Shown: positions 8,532 through 17,331, counted from the stretch's first letter. The stretch: DNA of 52,999 nucleotides from Treponema sp. UBA1747 (GCA_002315375.1 DCHR01000041.1:1-52999), one strand, 5' to 3'. Notes: a model not told the origin generated them from the letters alone. Made by a program: numbers and translations.

Positions 8532-10529
8532 TTACTCTGCGTTACGGACAACACGGAAACCGACGGTATGAAAACTGTTATACGGGTATTTCTGAAAATT
8601 TCGGTCATAAACAAAACTATATTGGTAAACACTATAATAAGAGCCCCCACGGATTACACGGTATTGTCCTGAAGCAGGGCCTGCTGCTGCCGGTGCACTG
8701 GTAATATTACCATACCAGTCCCAGCACCATTCCGCAACATTTCCGCTCATATCATAAAGTCCATAGCCGTTGGCTTTTTTTGTCTTTACATCGCGGCTTC
8801 CTGTTGAATTGGTATTTCTATCGTACCATGAAACATCCCCGCAAGTATTACTTCCCGCATAATTATAAGATTCACCTCCACGGGCTAGCCATTCCCACTC
8901 TGCTTCTGTAGGCAGACGGTAACCGTTCGAATTAAAGTTACAGTTTGCAGCATTCCAGGTACTATTGCTGCTGGTAGGGACATCTCCCCATTTTTCGGTA
9001 TCTGTTTCATACTTCCCGTCAACTTTGATTGAATAGCATGGAGTCAATCCTTCGCTGACAGAAAGCTTGTTGCAGTACACAAGGGTATCATACCAGCTTA
9101 CAGAAGAAACCGGATTATTAATGGCATAATTTCCAATTAGCTTGATTCCGTTTTTGTCATGGGCATCTACGGTACTCGGGTCACTTCCAATAACTGCCTT
9201 ATATTCTGCCCTTGTTACTTCGTGGTCACATACAATCAAATTTGAAATAGAAAACTGTCTGCCGCTTACAAAAACATTTGATGTCGGGGTCCAGGTTTCT
9301 TTTCCTGTAATTGTTGTTCCGGTAACCTTTACGAATCCTTCCGGTATTGTTTCCCCGGAAAGACTTTTTTCTATCCACTGGGCGGTAAAGGTCAGGTTTT
9401 CAGCACCAAAGGCCGCAGGGGCTGTTATATCGCCGTTTGACCATTCCACAAAGCTGTAATCACTGCTTACCGGCTGTTCAGGTACAGCATAACCTGCCCC
9501 ATAAAGTCCGCTTACGGTCCTGCTTGTTGTGTCGTCACTGAATTTTCCTTCAGTTCCTGTTTCAAAGGTATAGGAAATAATGTTCCGGTCATAGAAAACA
9601 TAAACGGCGGTTTCGTTCTGTGCCAGGGTTTTTGCTGTAAAGCCTGTAAAAGTTTTCTTGAAAACGTCTAAAGTTGCATTGTCTTCAACCGTAATTGAAT
9701 CGTCTGTAGCGGACAGAGAGTAATCTGTAAAAGCCTTTCCGCCGGTTATCTTCTGCTTAAGATGATAAACCGCATATGTACCGGCAGAAACTGTGTTTGT
9801 GTAAACTGTAGTTGATATTGTCCTAATTTTTACTGTTGTTACTGACACAGGACTGTCTTCCAGTCCGTCTTTTACTGCAACTGCCTTTACTATTGTATCT
9901 TCATTAAAGTTTATTGCACCAGTATAAAGAGTACCTGCTGCAGAGGGCATTGTCCCGTCTGTGGTGTAGTAAATTGAAGCTCCTTCTGTTTCAGATGCCA
10001 TTATAATTCTGACACCGTCACTTCCCGCATCCTCTGCAGTAAAGATTACTGCTTCTGCAAAATTTTTTTCTTTGTATTGAACTCCACAGCATTTTGCCGC
10101 AGCCGCTGCCGTAGTATATTCTTTTTCACACTTCGGACAGATATATTTTGATACTGTATTTGTTGTAGTTTTGGACCTGATTGAAACGCTTACAGTTGAC
10201 ACAGGACTGTTTTCCATGCCTTTCTTAACTGCCAGAGCCTTTACCGTTGCGTCTGTTTTAAAGGTTAATGTACCGGTGTAACAGGAACCTGATGCAGTCG
10301 GAGTACTGCCGTCTGTCGTGTAATAGATCAGGGCATCCTTTGTTTCAGTAGCCATTTCAATTTTCACACCGTCGTCACCTGCATCTGTTGCAGTAAACAC
10401 AACCGGAGAAACGTAAGTTTTTTCAATATATTTGACCACATACTGTATTTCCGAATTACAGCCGGTAATGAAGCACATAACCGAAAGCAGAATTATCCAT
10501 CCGAAAACCGGCTTAAATATATTTTTCAC
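8532..10529 (-). CDS. Mosaic FGE/SUMF1-fold lipoprotein with DGR-type variable C-terminus
   Basis: A 665-residue surface lipoprotein. The start is GTG at 10529, fixed by GGAGG 5 nt upstream. A signal peptide follows, ending in lipobox FITGC. Two near-identical chitobiase C-terminal-like (CHB_HEX_C) modules of about 75 residues follow, each with an IYYTTDG motif. Between them is a short Cys motif, CPKC with CC 13 residues later. Next comes an InlB B-repeat-like segment (about 335-400) ending FTAQWIE, and then a C-terminal formylglycine-generating-enzyme/C-type-lectin fold (about 410-665) with YDMSGNVAEWCWDW and GFRVV. In Treponema denticola the FGE-fold lipoprotein TvpA is a DGR target. Here the last 40 residues show the same Tyr/Ser/Phe/Val-rich replacement pattern. 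It is therefore more likely a ligand-binding display protein than a sulfatase activator. Confidence 0.85.
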   Translation of the reverse strand: MKNIFKPVFGWIILLSVMCFITGCNSEIQYVVKYIEKTYVSPVVFTATDAGDDGVKIEMATETKDALIYYTTDGSTPTASGSCYTGTLTFKTDATVKALAVKKGMENSPVSTVSVSIRSKTTTNTVSKYICPKCEKEYTTAAAAAKCCGVQYKEKNFAEAVIFTAEDAGSDGVRIIMASETEGASIYYTTDGTMPSAAGTLYTGAINFNEDTIVKAVAVKDGLEDSPVSVTTVKIRTISTTVYTNTVSAGTYAVYHLKQKITGGKAFTDYSLSATDDSITVEDNATLDVFKKTFTGFTAKTLAQNETAVYVFYDRNIISYTFETGTEGKFSDDTTSRTVSGLYGAGYAVPEQPVSSDYSFVEWSNGDITAPAAFGAENLTFTAQWIEKSLSGETIPEGFVKVTGTTITGKETWTPTSNVFVSGRQFSISNLIVCDHEVTRAEYKAVIGSDPSTVDAHDKNGIKLIGNYAINNPVSSVSWYDTLVYCNKLSVSEGLTPCYSIKVDGKYETDTEKWGDVPTSSNSTWNAANCNFNSNGYRLPTEAEWEWLARGGESYNYAGSNTCGDVSWYDRNTNSTGSRDVKTKKANGYGLYDMSGNVAEWCWDWYGNITSAPAAAGPASGQYRVIRGGSYYSVYQYSFVYDRNFQKYPYNSFHTVGFRVVRNAE
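8565..8639 (-). other. Candidate DGR variable region (VR) of the FGE-fold protein
   Basis: Between GGS and VGFRVV the 25 codons include TAT, TAC, AGT, GTT, TTT, CAT, GAC, AAT and AAC. Twenty end in T or C and nearly all differ from AAT or AAC only at the first two positions. This is the signature left by adenine-specific mutagenic retrohoming from an AAY-rich template. Invariant Arg, Pro and the flanking GGS/GFRVV motifs match the scaffold of CLec-fold DGR targets. No reverse transcriptase or template repeat is in the window. Confidence 0.6.
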
Positions 10530-10602
10530 TTTTACCTCCGCAAAACTCCTGGAATCAGGCAGCACAGAACAATTATAGCATGGGTTTGTATGATTTCCCA
10601 AC

Positions 10603-10640
10603 AAACAAAAATGCCCCTGACATCAAAGATTTCAGGGGCA
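10603..10640 (-). terminator. Terminator of the GH120 gene
   Basis: Perfect 9-bp stem TGCCCCTGA/TCAGGGGCA (10612-10620 with 10632-10640) and a T-rich tail on the minus strand. It lies 22 nt after the GH120 stop and upstream of the FGE-fold gene. Confidence 0.85.
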
Positions 10641-10662
10641 CTATCAGATCAGCTATTAAGTT

Positions 10663-12681
10663 CTAGAACAGTAAATCGTCTTTTCCAGGTTCTTTTACAA
10701 ATGGACCAGGAAGTACTGATTCTCCGCGGTGGTTACCGAAATAGTCTTTATTGAAGATGATTTCAGTTCCATCAGGGTTTTCAAAGCGCTGTTCCGGTTC
10801 AAAAGCCTCACCCAGGATATCAGAATTAACGATTCCAACTTTGAAATCTTTCATAATCTGGTAAACGTTTGTGTCCAGAATGTATTTTCCGTCTTTTTCT
10901 ACAACCTTAACATAGGCTTTTTCTGTGTTGTCCATGAACTTTGTTTTTTCGTTCTTGCAGGCTTCGGCACCGTTCAGGTAAACGTTTCCGTCTACCCAGC
11001 AAGGAAGTTTTCCGAAGTGATATTCCTGCATAACGAACATGCTTGGTTCCGGATTATCAAGTTCGAACTGAGCAATCCATTCATCGTAAGTCGGGTAATC
11101 ATCAAATACTGATGTACCTGCAACCTGATTGTCACGCATCATAAAGCCCATATCTTCTTTTTCTTCTACAGGTTTTACCGGCCAGTTCTGAATGAAGATA
11201 TTATTGTAAGCACGATCATCTCCGTGAAGGAATGTCATCATACCTGCTACTTCTGTGCGGTGACGGATGTGGTATGGAGTATAGCGAGGAGCCATTGTAC
11301 CGTTTTTGAGCGGCATGTCTGTTCCCGAGCCGATTGAAGTAATTGCACCAAGGGCAATGTTGTGAACAAGAGCACAGCCCTGAGCTGCAAGACGGAATGA
11401 ACATTTTGAAAGGCTGATGTTGTTGTCAATCAAGGTTGGACCGTGTGAAACTTCAACCATAACGTCCTGTGAACTCATTCCACCAAATACTAACGGGATA
11501 TCTTCTGATGGAGGCATATTGTCGTGGAAAAGGTTCTGGCTGATACGTGTACCCTGAGCCTGCCAGTCACACCAGATTCCCATAATACAGTTGTGAATAT
11601 GGTTTCTGCGGATTGTAACATCGATTGCAGCGTGGAATTTGATTCCGGCAATTTCAGCTCCGGCCAGTTCCTGCATACAGTTGATGTGATGAATGTGGTT
11701 ATCTTCGATTGTAGAGAATACACAGCCCATGCGGCCAACAATACCAGTCTGTTCACAGTGGTGAATGTTACAGTTGCGAACCAGGTGGTGACCAATGTTT
11801 TCTTTTGTCCATCCATGATACTGTCCGCGGCAAACTGCATCACGTTCCATCTGTGTGGCAGATTTTACGTGGCGCACTGTCCAGTAGTGGTCATTTTCAG
11901 GGTCCAGATATTTACCCAAAGAAATACCGCAGCATTTTGAGTTGCTGATTTCGCAGTTCTGGATAATCCAGCCTTTTGCCCAGTGAGGACCAACCATACC
12001 GTCCTGGTAAGCTGCCGGAGGAGCCCATGTAGTTGCTGCCTTGCAGACATTGAAGCCGTCAAAAGTGATGTAATCTACACCATTTTTAGTTGGCATGAAA
12101 CAGTTACGGCGAACGTTGATATCAACATGTTCTTTATTAGGATCTTTTCCCTGGAAGTTGGCAAAAATGATTGTTTCATCAGTTTCTGTATCCTGCTCTG
12201 TGTACCACTTGTAAACAGACCATTCAGGTTCCCAGGTGTGAATGTATTTTTCGCCTTTAATACATTCTTCCAGAGTTTTTGTTTCGTATAACTGGCGGTC
12301 GTTTAAGTAAACAGCACCAGTGTGTTTTTCCTTTGGTCCAAAGTACCAGTCACCGTAAACAAAAGTTGTATAAGGATTGTAATCTCCGAAAATACCGTTT
12401 TTGATTCTGTAAGACCAGACATTGTCCTTGTAGTGAATCCAGCCTGTTGTTTCTTCAGCCCCTGTAATTACAGCTCCAAGTGGAACTTCAGATTTATAAA
12501 CAATTGGAGCATCTTCTGTACCGGCATTTTCTGGTGCTACATGTTCACGGTAAACTCCCGGAGCAACAAGAACAGTGTCGCCAGGTTTTACTACCTTTGC
12601 AGCATCGTTGATGTATTTGAAAGGAGTTTCTTTAGAACCGTTTCCTTCTTTTGCAGCGTTGATATTTACATATAAAGTCAT
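10663..12681 (-). CDS. GH120 beta-xylosidase (right-handed beta-helix), cytoplasmic
   Basis: Removes xylose from short beta-1,4-xylo-oligosaccharides. The 672-residue protein has no signal peptide, so it acts on imported sugars. It follows the known GH120 layout: N-terminal helix start (ETPFKYINDAAKVV), FGDYNPY, VDINVRRNCFMP, TWAPPAAYQDGMVGPHWAKG and AGIKFHAAIDV. These closely resemble the characterised Thermoanaerobacterium XylC sequence as I remember it. By alignment to that enzyme the nucleophile would be Asp372 in WCDWQAQGTR and the acid/base Glu410 in VEVSHGP. A 15-residue insertion lies between them. It follows the GPH symporter gene, separated by a terminator-like hairpin, so it may have read-through or separate expression. 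A terminator lies directly downstream. Confidence 0.85.
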   Translation of the reverse strand: MTLYVNINAAKEGNGSKETPFKYINDAAKVVKPGDTVLVAPGVYREHVAPENAGTEDAPIVYKSEVPLGAVITGAEETTGWIHYKDNVWSYRIKNGIFGDYNPYTTFVYGDWYFGPKEKHTGAVYLNDRQLYETKTLEECIKGEKYIHTWEPEWSVYKWYTEQDTETDETIIFANFQGKDPNKEHVDINVRRNCFMPTKNGVDYITFDGFNVCKAATTWAPPAAYQDGMVGPHWAKGWIIQNCEISNSKCCGISLGKYLDPENDHYWTVRHVKSATQMERDAVCRGQYHGWTKENIGHHLVRNCNIHHCEQTGIVGRMGCVFSTIEDNHIHHINCMQELAGAEIAGIKFHAAIDVTIRRNHIHNCIMGIWCDWQAQGTRISQNLFHDNMPPSEDIPLVFGGMSSQDVMVEVSHGPTLIDNNISLSKCSFRLAAQGCALVHNIALGAITSIGSGTDMPLKNGTMAPRYTPYHIRHRTEVAGMMTFLHGDDRAYNNIFIQNWPVKPVEEKEDMGFMMRDNQVAGTSVFDDYPTYDEWIAQFELDNPEPSMFVMQEYHFGKLPCWVDGNVYLNGAEACKNEKTKFMDNTEKAYVKVVEKDGKYILDTNVYQIMKDFKVGIVNSDILGEAFEPEQRFENPDGTEIIFNKDYFGNHRGESVLPGPFVKEPGKDDLLF

Positions 12682-12702
12682 TTTCTTTCTCCTGTTGAGC
12701 CA

Positions 12703-12740
12703 AAAAAAAGGCGGTGGTTGAACTTGTCGAAACCACCACC
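12703..12740 (-). terminator. Hairpin plus T-tract between symporter and GH120 genes
   Basis: On the minus strand GGTGGTGGTT (12740-12731) pairs with AACCACCGCC (12719-12710, one mismatch) around an 11-nt loop, followed by eight T residues. It can terminate the symporter transcript or reduce transcription into GH120. The loop carries the TGARCTTGTCGAA motif also found at 39808-39820. Confidence 0.75.
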
Positions 12741-12761
12741 CTGATAAATCTTTCGCTTTAA

Positions 12762-14171
12762 TTAAGCAGCATTACCTTCGCGAAGTTTCTTTGTTGCATC
12801 TTCAACTTTGAGGAAGTAGAAGAGTACAAGGTTTACTACAGTAACGATCAGTGGAATTACTGCGAACATGAAAGTAATCATATTGTTACAGGCAGGAGTC
12901 TGAACCATAACAGCACCGTTGAATCCAGCTGCTGCAAGGAGCCATCCTGAAAGACCAGAACCAACACCAGAACCAACTTTGAAACCTACTGAAGAACAAG
13001 AGTACATTGCACCTTCCAGGTGTTTTCCTGTCTTAAGGTAAGAATATTCTGCTGTTTCAGCGATAAGAGCGTTGATTGTACCAGCGAATGTACAGTTGAA
13101 CAGAGAACAGGCACCCCACATGATTGTGATGAACAGAAGGTTCTTGTCACCTGTTGTATTTGTAAGTTTGTAAGCACCGATTACGAAGAGTATGCGGAAT
13201 ACAATCTGAATTACAAAAGACCAGCAGTTGAGCTTTCTCATGTTCTTGAGTTTGGCAACGATGAATGGAGCACAGATAAGACCTGCAACACAAGTCAGAG
13301 AGAATACGTTCATGAATCCGCCGAACTTGCTCATATCGCCTACAATGTACATGAAGAAGTATGCTGCACAACCCATTGATACAGAAACACTGAAATATGC
13401 AAAGAAGTAAAGTCCTGTGATAAGAAGGAAGTATTTGTTCTTGCAGAGAACTTTCAGAGATTCCCAGAGAGTGATTTTTTCTTCAGCTGGAACTTCTTCT
13501 TTCTTTTCTTCTTCGCCTTCTTCTGGTGGAAGTTCTTTTACAGAGAATACAGAGAATGTATTAACAACAATACCGATGATAGCGTAAATGATTGCTACTG
13601 CACGCCATCCTGAAGCTGTTGCAACACCTGCATCTCCTGTTGAGAACTTGTAAACGATAACCATTGTCATTGAGTTTACGAACATATTTGCCAGTGTAGA
13701 GAAGATGAAACGGAAAGTTCCCAGCTGTACACGTTCATTGTTGTTTCTTGTGATCAATGATGTAAGGGCTGAATAAGAAATGTTGTTTGCTGTATAGAAA
13801 ACAGCGTTCAGCAGTGTGTAAGCAATGAAGAAGTAAGCATATTTAGCAGCATCTCCCCATGACTGAGGAATAATGAATACAGCAATCAGACAAAGTGCGT
13901 TACCGATGTAAGAGAAAAGCATCCATGGACGAGCTTTACCGAATTTTGATTTTGTACGGTCAATCAGGGTTCCACAGAAAACGTCTGTAATACCGTCAGC
14001 GAACTTTGAAATCATAATCAAAGTACCGATGATACCAGCATTCATTCCTGCTGTAGTTGTAAGATAAACCATGGCAAAAGTTGTAATTAAGCCATATACC
14101 ATGTTTGCAGCCCAGTCTCCGGTTCCGTAGCCGAGCTTGTTAAAGAAATTCAAGTATTTCTTCTGTTCCAT
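12762..14171 (-). CDS. GPH-family sugar:cation symporter (xyloside type)
   Basis: Twelve-helix glycoside-pentoside-hexuronide:cation symporter in the inner membrane. The N-terminus KLGYGTGDWAANMVYG and the loop motif DRTKSKFGKARPW are diagnostic of the family. A Glu/Lys-rich central cytoplasmic loop (about 208-228) separates the two six-helix halves. The 469-residue length is typical. With a cytoplasmic GH120 beta-xylosidase directly downstream, the likely substrate is xylobiose or short xylo-oligosaccharides. This is inferred from context, not from the sequence itself. AGGGGGAT lies about 9 nt before ATG 14171. The promoter (-10 at 14218-14223) is flanked by two AraC-type repeats, and a divergent AraC gene begins at 14313. 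The final residues follow a membrane helix and are polar. Confidence 0.9.
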   Translation of the reverse strand: MEQKKYLNFFNKLGYGTGDWAANMVYGLITTFAMVYLTTTAGMNAGIIGTLIMISKFADGITDVFCGTLIDRTKSKFGKARPWMLFSYIGNALCLIAVFIIPQSWGDAAKYAYFFIAYTLLNAVFYTANNISYSALTSLITRNNNERVQLGTFRFIFSTLANMFVNSMTMVIVYKFSTGDAGVATASGWRAVAIIYAIIGIVVNTFSVFSVKELPPEEGEEEKKEEVPAEEKITLWESLKVLCKNKYFLLITGLYFFAYFSVSVSMGCAAYFFMYIVGDMSKFGGFMNVFSLTCVAGLICAPFIVAKLKNMRKLNCWSFVIQIVFRILFVIGAYKLTNTTGDKNLLFITIMWGACSLFNCTFAGTINALIAETAEYSYLKTGKHLEGAMYSCSSVGFKVGSGVGSGLSGWLLAAAGFNGAVMVQTPACNNMITFMFAVIPLIVTVVNLVLFYFLKVEDATKKLREGNAA

Positions 14172-14217
14172 AATGCAATCCCCCTTTTTGGATTAAATTA
14201 TTTTTTTTTACATTTTC

Positions 14218-14223
14218 ATTATA
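14218..14223 (-). promoter_or_regulatory. -10 element of the symporter promoter
   Basis: TATAAT on the minus strand with no recognisable -35, as expected for an activator-dependent promoter. Transcription would start near 14211, leaving a leader of about 40 nt. Confidence 0.5.
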
Positions 14224-14246
14224 GGTTTGATTTTTCAGAAAAATAT

Positions 14247-14296
14247 AACCCAAATGGCTTTTTTGCATAAAAACAGTAACCAAAATGAACATTTGG
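14247..14296. promoter_or_regulatory. AraC-type operator repeats in the divergent region
   Basis: AACCCAAATG (14247-14256) and AACCAAAATG (14278-14287) are direct repeats with starts exactly 31 bp apart, three helical turns. A third, inverted copy CATTTGGAT follows at about 14289. The proximal repeat would overlap the -35 region of the symporter promoter, the usual placement for class II activation. Confidence 0.6.
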
Positions 14297-14312
14297 ATTT
14301 ATAATTAAGAGG

Positions 14313-15374
14313 ATGGAAGATAAAAAAGAATCCCAGGAATTTGATTATGAGAACTCAGTAATCAAAATCAAAAATGCATACTCGGAAAAAATTTCTCAGT
14401 CAGTTCAGAAAACTCCGCTTCTGATGACAATCGAATACTTTGATTTTAATAAAGATTTCCTCAGGTTTTCCTGGATTGGTTTGAATCATTTTTCCACAAA
14501 GCAATACAGAATTTCCGATCCAAACAGCCAACGTAAAAACCTGCATTATCACGACAATTTTGAAATCATTTATGTAATAAGGGGAACTTCCAGAGTTTTC
14601 TTTGAAAACAGTTATGTCTATATTCATCAGGGTGAATGCATGATCATAAACAGGAATATTGCTCACCTGGAAAAACCGGACGAATCCTGTGATTTTGTAC
14701 TCTTAAGTCTTTCAAATCATTTCATGAAGGCCATTATTGAAAACGACTATATTATTTCGGATAACGACAAAATCAATAAACGAATGCCCCAGATTTACAG
14801 AATGTTAATGGACGAGCTTTCCGGTGTCAGAAAAAATATCCAGTACTGGCTTTTTTCTCCGACTATTGATTCTACGGAAATTACCTCCAGAACCGAACTG
14901 AAATTTGCCGAAATGATTTCCACAATGAATCAGAAAAAAGACGGTTTTTATTTCCATATGCAGGAACTTCTTGTTCAGTTTTTCTGTGTAATTATCCAGC
15001 CTTCCCTTTATCAGATGCAGCAGTTTATTGTTGCTCCTAAAAAATCAGAGGAGATTTTCAAAGAAATAACCAGGATTCTGGAAGAAAGAGACGGCCTGAT
15101 TTCCAGGGCAGAACTGTCAAAAAAAATGAACTATGATGACCACCATTTGAGCAGAATAGTAAAAAACAAGCTGGGTATAAGTCTGGTAGATTATTCCCGG
15201 ACCTTCACCACCAAAAAAGCGGCCCTTTTACTGACAACCACAGATATGTCCATTGAAGAAATAATCCAGGAACTGGGCTTTTCAAACAAAACCTACTTCT
15301 TCAATCTTTTTAAGAAAACTTACGGAATCACACCAAATGATTACAGAGAAGTTTTCTCTTCAAAAAACGAATAA
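14313..15374 (+). CDS. AraC-family regulator of the xylo-oligosaccharide genes
   Basis: A 353-residue transcription factor. About 50-150 is a cupin-type sensor fold (NLHYHDNFEIIYVIRG, IHQGECMIINRNIAH), and about 255-350 is the two-HTH AraC DNA-binding domain (second HTH IEEIIQELGFSNKTYFFNLF, then GITPNDYREV). Its position divergent from the GPH symporter and GH120 genes, with AraC-like repeats between, suggests that it activates them in response to xylo-oligosaccharide. The start is uncertain: the only RBS-like AAGAGG abuts the ATG at 14313 with almost no spacer, and the next in-frame Met is residue 38, inside the folded domain. Translation may therefore be weak by design. Confidence 0.85.
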   Translation: MEDKKESQEFDYENSVIKIKNAYSEKISQSVQKTPLLMTIEYFDFNKDFLRFSWIGLNHFSTKQYRISDPNSQRKNLHYHDNFEIIYVIRGTSRVFFENSYVYIHQGECMIINRNIAHLEKPDESCDFVLLSLSNHFMKAIIENDYIISDNDKINKRMPQIYRMLMDELSGVRKNIQYWLFSPTIDSTEITSRTELKFAEMISTMNQKKDGFYFHMQELLVQFFCVIIQPSLYQMQQFIVAPKKSEEIFKEITRILEERDGLISRAELSKKMNYDDHHLSRIVKNKLGISLVDYSRTFTTKKAALLLTTTDMSIEEIIQELGFSNKTYFFNLFKKTYGITPNDYREVFSSKNE

Positions 15375-15407
15375 TTCTGTTCGTCGTCAGAAGGCAGAAT
15401 AAATTCC

Positions 15408-16415
15408 TTACCCTCTCCCCAGATTCCCGAAATAATACTTTTCCACCTCAGGAAGCCCTGAAACTAAATTCCTGAAATCCGAATATTTCAGAGGCTTTCC
15501 AAGCATTTTGAAATTTGATTTCCCGTCTTCCACAGCATTTCTGTTGATTATTTCCGCCAGTTTTTCATAATCTTCGGTATAAGGATTCAGATATACCTCT
15601 TTCTGCTTTTCGCACAGGTTATCAAACAGAATTGTTCCCAGTAAAATTTTGCAGTCATTCTCTTTTGAATAATCGATTACATTTTTCTGGATTTCATTCT
15701 CTTTATCGTAATAATCACCTCCGATAAAGTTCCGGACCCCGTAATAATGGGAAATCATCTGCTTGATGCCTTCAATATATCTCTGTTCCCCGGACGAAAC
15801 ATGATTTTCATCCTTCTTTGTAAGGATTTCTTTATCAAACAATTCCTTGTAAATCGAAGCGCTTGGCTCATTTTTGAAATAGGATTTCCCTATTTCAAAG
15901 TTTTTTCCTGCTTTCGTTACTCCGGTAATAAACTCCGAAAACTTCGATTCCAGGAACAAAATGACATTTTTGCCTTCCCCATTTTTTCCAAGAAGAACCA
16001 CATCAACATTTGACGGATAACCTATTACCTTGTTCTTGAATTCGAAAACCGACTCTGTATATCTGCATCCATCAATTTCCAGCGGATGAGTTTCATTTAC
16101 ATTGAAGAAAAAAAGCAGGGAGCATAAAGAGGAAGAATGCATCGTTGTGATTTTCTGTATTTCATCCCCGGACCCGGAACAGGCCATAATGAACTTTTCC
16201 AGAAAGGTTTCTAATTCCGGATTTTTTTCTATCCCGAAATTCCTGGCAATACAGGTTCCCACAAGGGTTTTTAAATCTTTTCCTCCAAAAGAAAATTCAT
16301 AGGAAGGATCTTTTTCCCCTTTTTTAATTACTTCAAATGGTAATTCGGTATGCTCCCATAAATGGGAATATAAATCTTTTTTTTCGTTTTTTAGGTTTTC
16401 TTTGTCGATTTTCAT
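15408..16415 (-). CDS. PD-(D/E)XK nuclease-superfamily-like protein, function unknown
   Basis: A 335-residue soluble protein with no signal peptide. Near the middle it has the core pattern of PD-(D/E)XK folds: SNVDVVLL, a turn, then ILFLESKFSEF, giving an Asp followed by E-x-K on adjacent strands. Related stand-alone proteins are usually annotated as hypothetical. Roles in restriction or DNA repair are possible but not shown. AAGGTGA lies 7 nt before ATG 16415. It is flanked by two AraC regulators and has no restriction or methylase partner, so it is an orphan here. The superfamily call rests on a short motif. Confidence 0.6.
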   Translation of the reverse strand: MKIDKENLKNEKKDLYSHLWEHTELPFEVIKKGEKDPSYEFSFGGKDLKTLVGTCIARNFGIEKNPELETFLEKFIMACSGSGDEIQKITTMHSSSLCSLLFFFNVNETHPLEIDGCRYTESVFEFKNKVIGYPSNVDVVLLGKNGEGKNVILFLESKFSEFITGVTKAGKNFEIGKSYFKNEPSASIYKELFDKEILTKKDENHVSSGEQRYIEGIKQMISHYYGVRNFIGGDYYDKENEIQKNVIDYSKENDCKILLGTILFDNLCEKQKEVYLNPYTEDYEKLAEIINRNAVEDGKSNFKMLGKPLKYSDFRNLVSGLPEVEKYYFGNLGRG

Positions 16416-16488
16416 TTCAATTTCACCTTTTCATTCATATTTTCACTGAACAATATACCAAAAAAAATCATGATTTTCATTTTCCTTA

Positions 16489-17331
16489 TCACTTTTTATA
16501 TCTGCTGGGCGTAACCCCGTAAAAATGCTTGAAAGCGTTGGTAAAATGCTCTGACGACGAATACCCAAGAATTTCAGCAATTTCGTAGATGTTCTTGTCC
16601 GTTTCCAGAAGCAGCTGGCAGGCAGCAGACATGCGGGCCTCGGTCTTTTTCTGCAGGAAAGTCTTGTTGTAATGCTTCCGTAAAAGGCGCTCGGTCTGGC
16701 GGATTCCAAGGCTTACCTTTTCTGCTAGTTCTTCCAGCGTTATGGTTTTGTAGTCATACAGAAAAGCCTCTTCGATAATAAGATATGCCTGGTCACTTAC
16801 ATTCACCCTGGAAGCCTGATTCTGCCGGCAAAGCACTTCATTTGTTTTATAAAGTCTTGCCACGCTTAAAATAATCTGCTGCAGAACCGATTGAAGCATA
16901 AGCTCGTAGCCGGAATGCCTGTTTTCAAGCTCCGAAAAAACCTGTTTCATAAGCTGATGAATATTTTCATCCGCAGTCCCGAACCAGAAATCCCGGTCCA
17001 GAAAAGTCTGGACCAGCTCATTTTCCTGTTTTGCCTTTCCCGGAATTACCTGCAGATAAATACAGTATTCCTTCATGGGATCGTTCTGAACCGAAATCTG
17101 TTCATGAGGAACTCCCGGTCCTGTCATAAAAAGACAGTCCGGCCCGATATCGTATTTTTTGTCATCAATAATTAAAGTTCCGTAGCCTCTGGAAATATAA
17201 TGAAGCTCATAGCTGTTCTTGCTGTGAACATGTCTCGGAATAGGATTTGACAGGGTTTCCAGACAGAGACTGATTATGTCAAACTGGGTTTCCGCTATCG
17301 AAAAAGAAAGCATCAAATCACGATATTTCAT
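16489..17331 (-). CDS. AraC-family regulator divergent from the L-galactose-type operon
   Basis: A 280-residue AraC/XylS regulator. The N-terminal cupin domain (about 25-110; SYELHYISRGYGTLIIDDKK) probably binds the inducer, and the C-terminal 100 residues hold two HTH motifs ending in the signature IYEIAEILGYSSSEHFTNAF and GVTPSRYKK. It has the standard length, and an AGAGAG ribosome site precedes ATG 17331. It is divergently transcribed from the sugar-acid operon starting at 17460, across 128 bp that carry a 9-bp inverted repeat. It is therefore the likely operon activator. The inducer is inferred to be L-galactose or a derivative. Confidence 0.85.
   Translation of the reverse strand: MKYRDLMLSFSIAETQFDIISLCLETLSNPIPRHVHSKNSYELHYISRGYGTLIIDDKKYDIGPDCLFMTGPGVPHEQISVQNDPMKEYCIYLQVIPGKAKQENELVQTFLDRDFWFGTADENIHQLMKQVFSELENRHSGYELMLQSVLQQIILSVARLYKTNEVLCRQNQASRVNVSDQAYLIIEEAFLYDYKTITLEELAEKVSLGIRQTERLLRKHYNKTFLQKKTEARMSAACQLLLETDKNIYEIAEILGYSSSEHFTNAFKHFYGVTPSRYKK

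Noticed and set aside
8411..8650. 79-codon frame over the 3' end of the FGE-fold gene as a separate gene
   Set aside because: Its first half overlaps the conserved FGE C-terminus out of frame. Only its last part (VTVNLPHDP) is meaningful, as part of the GH2 remnant.
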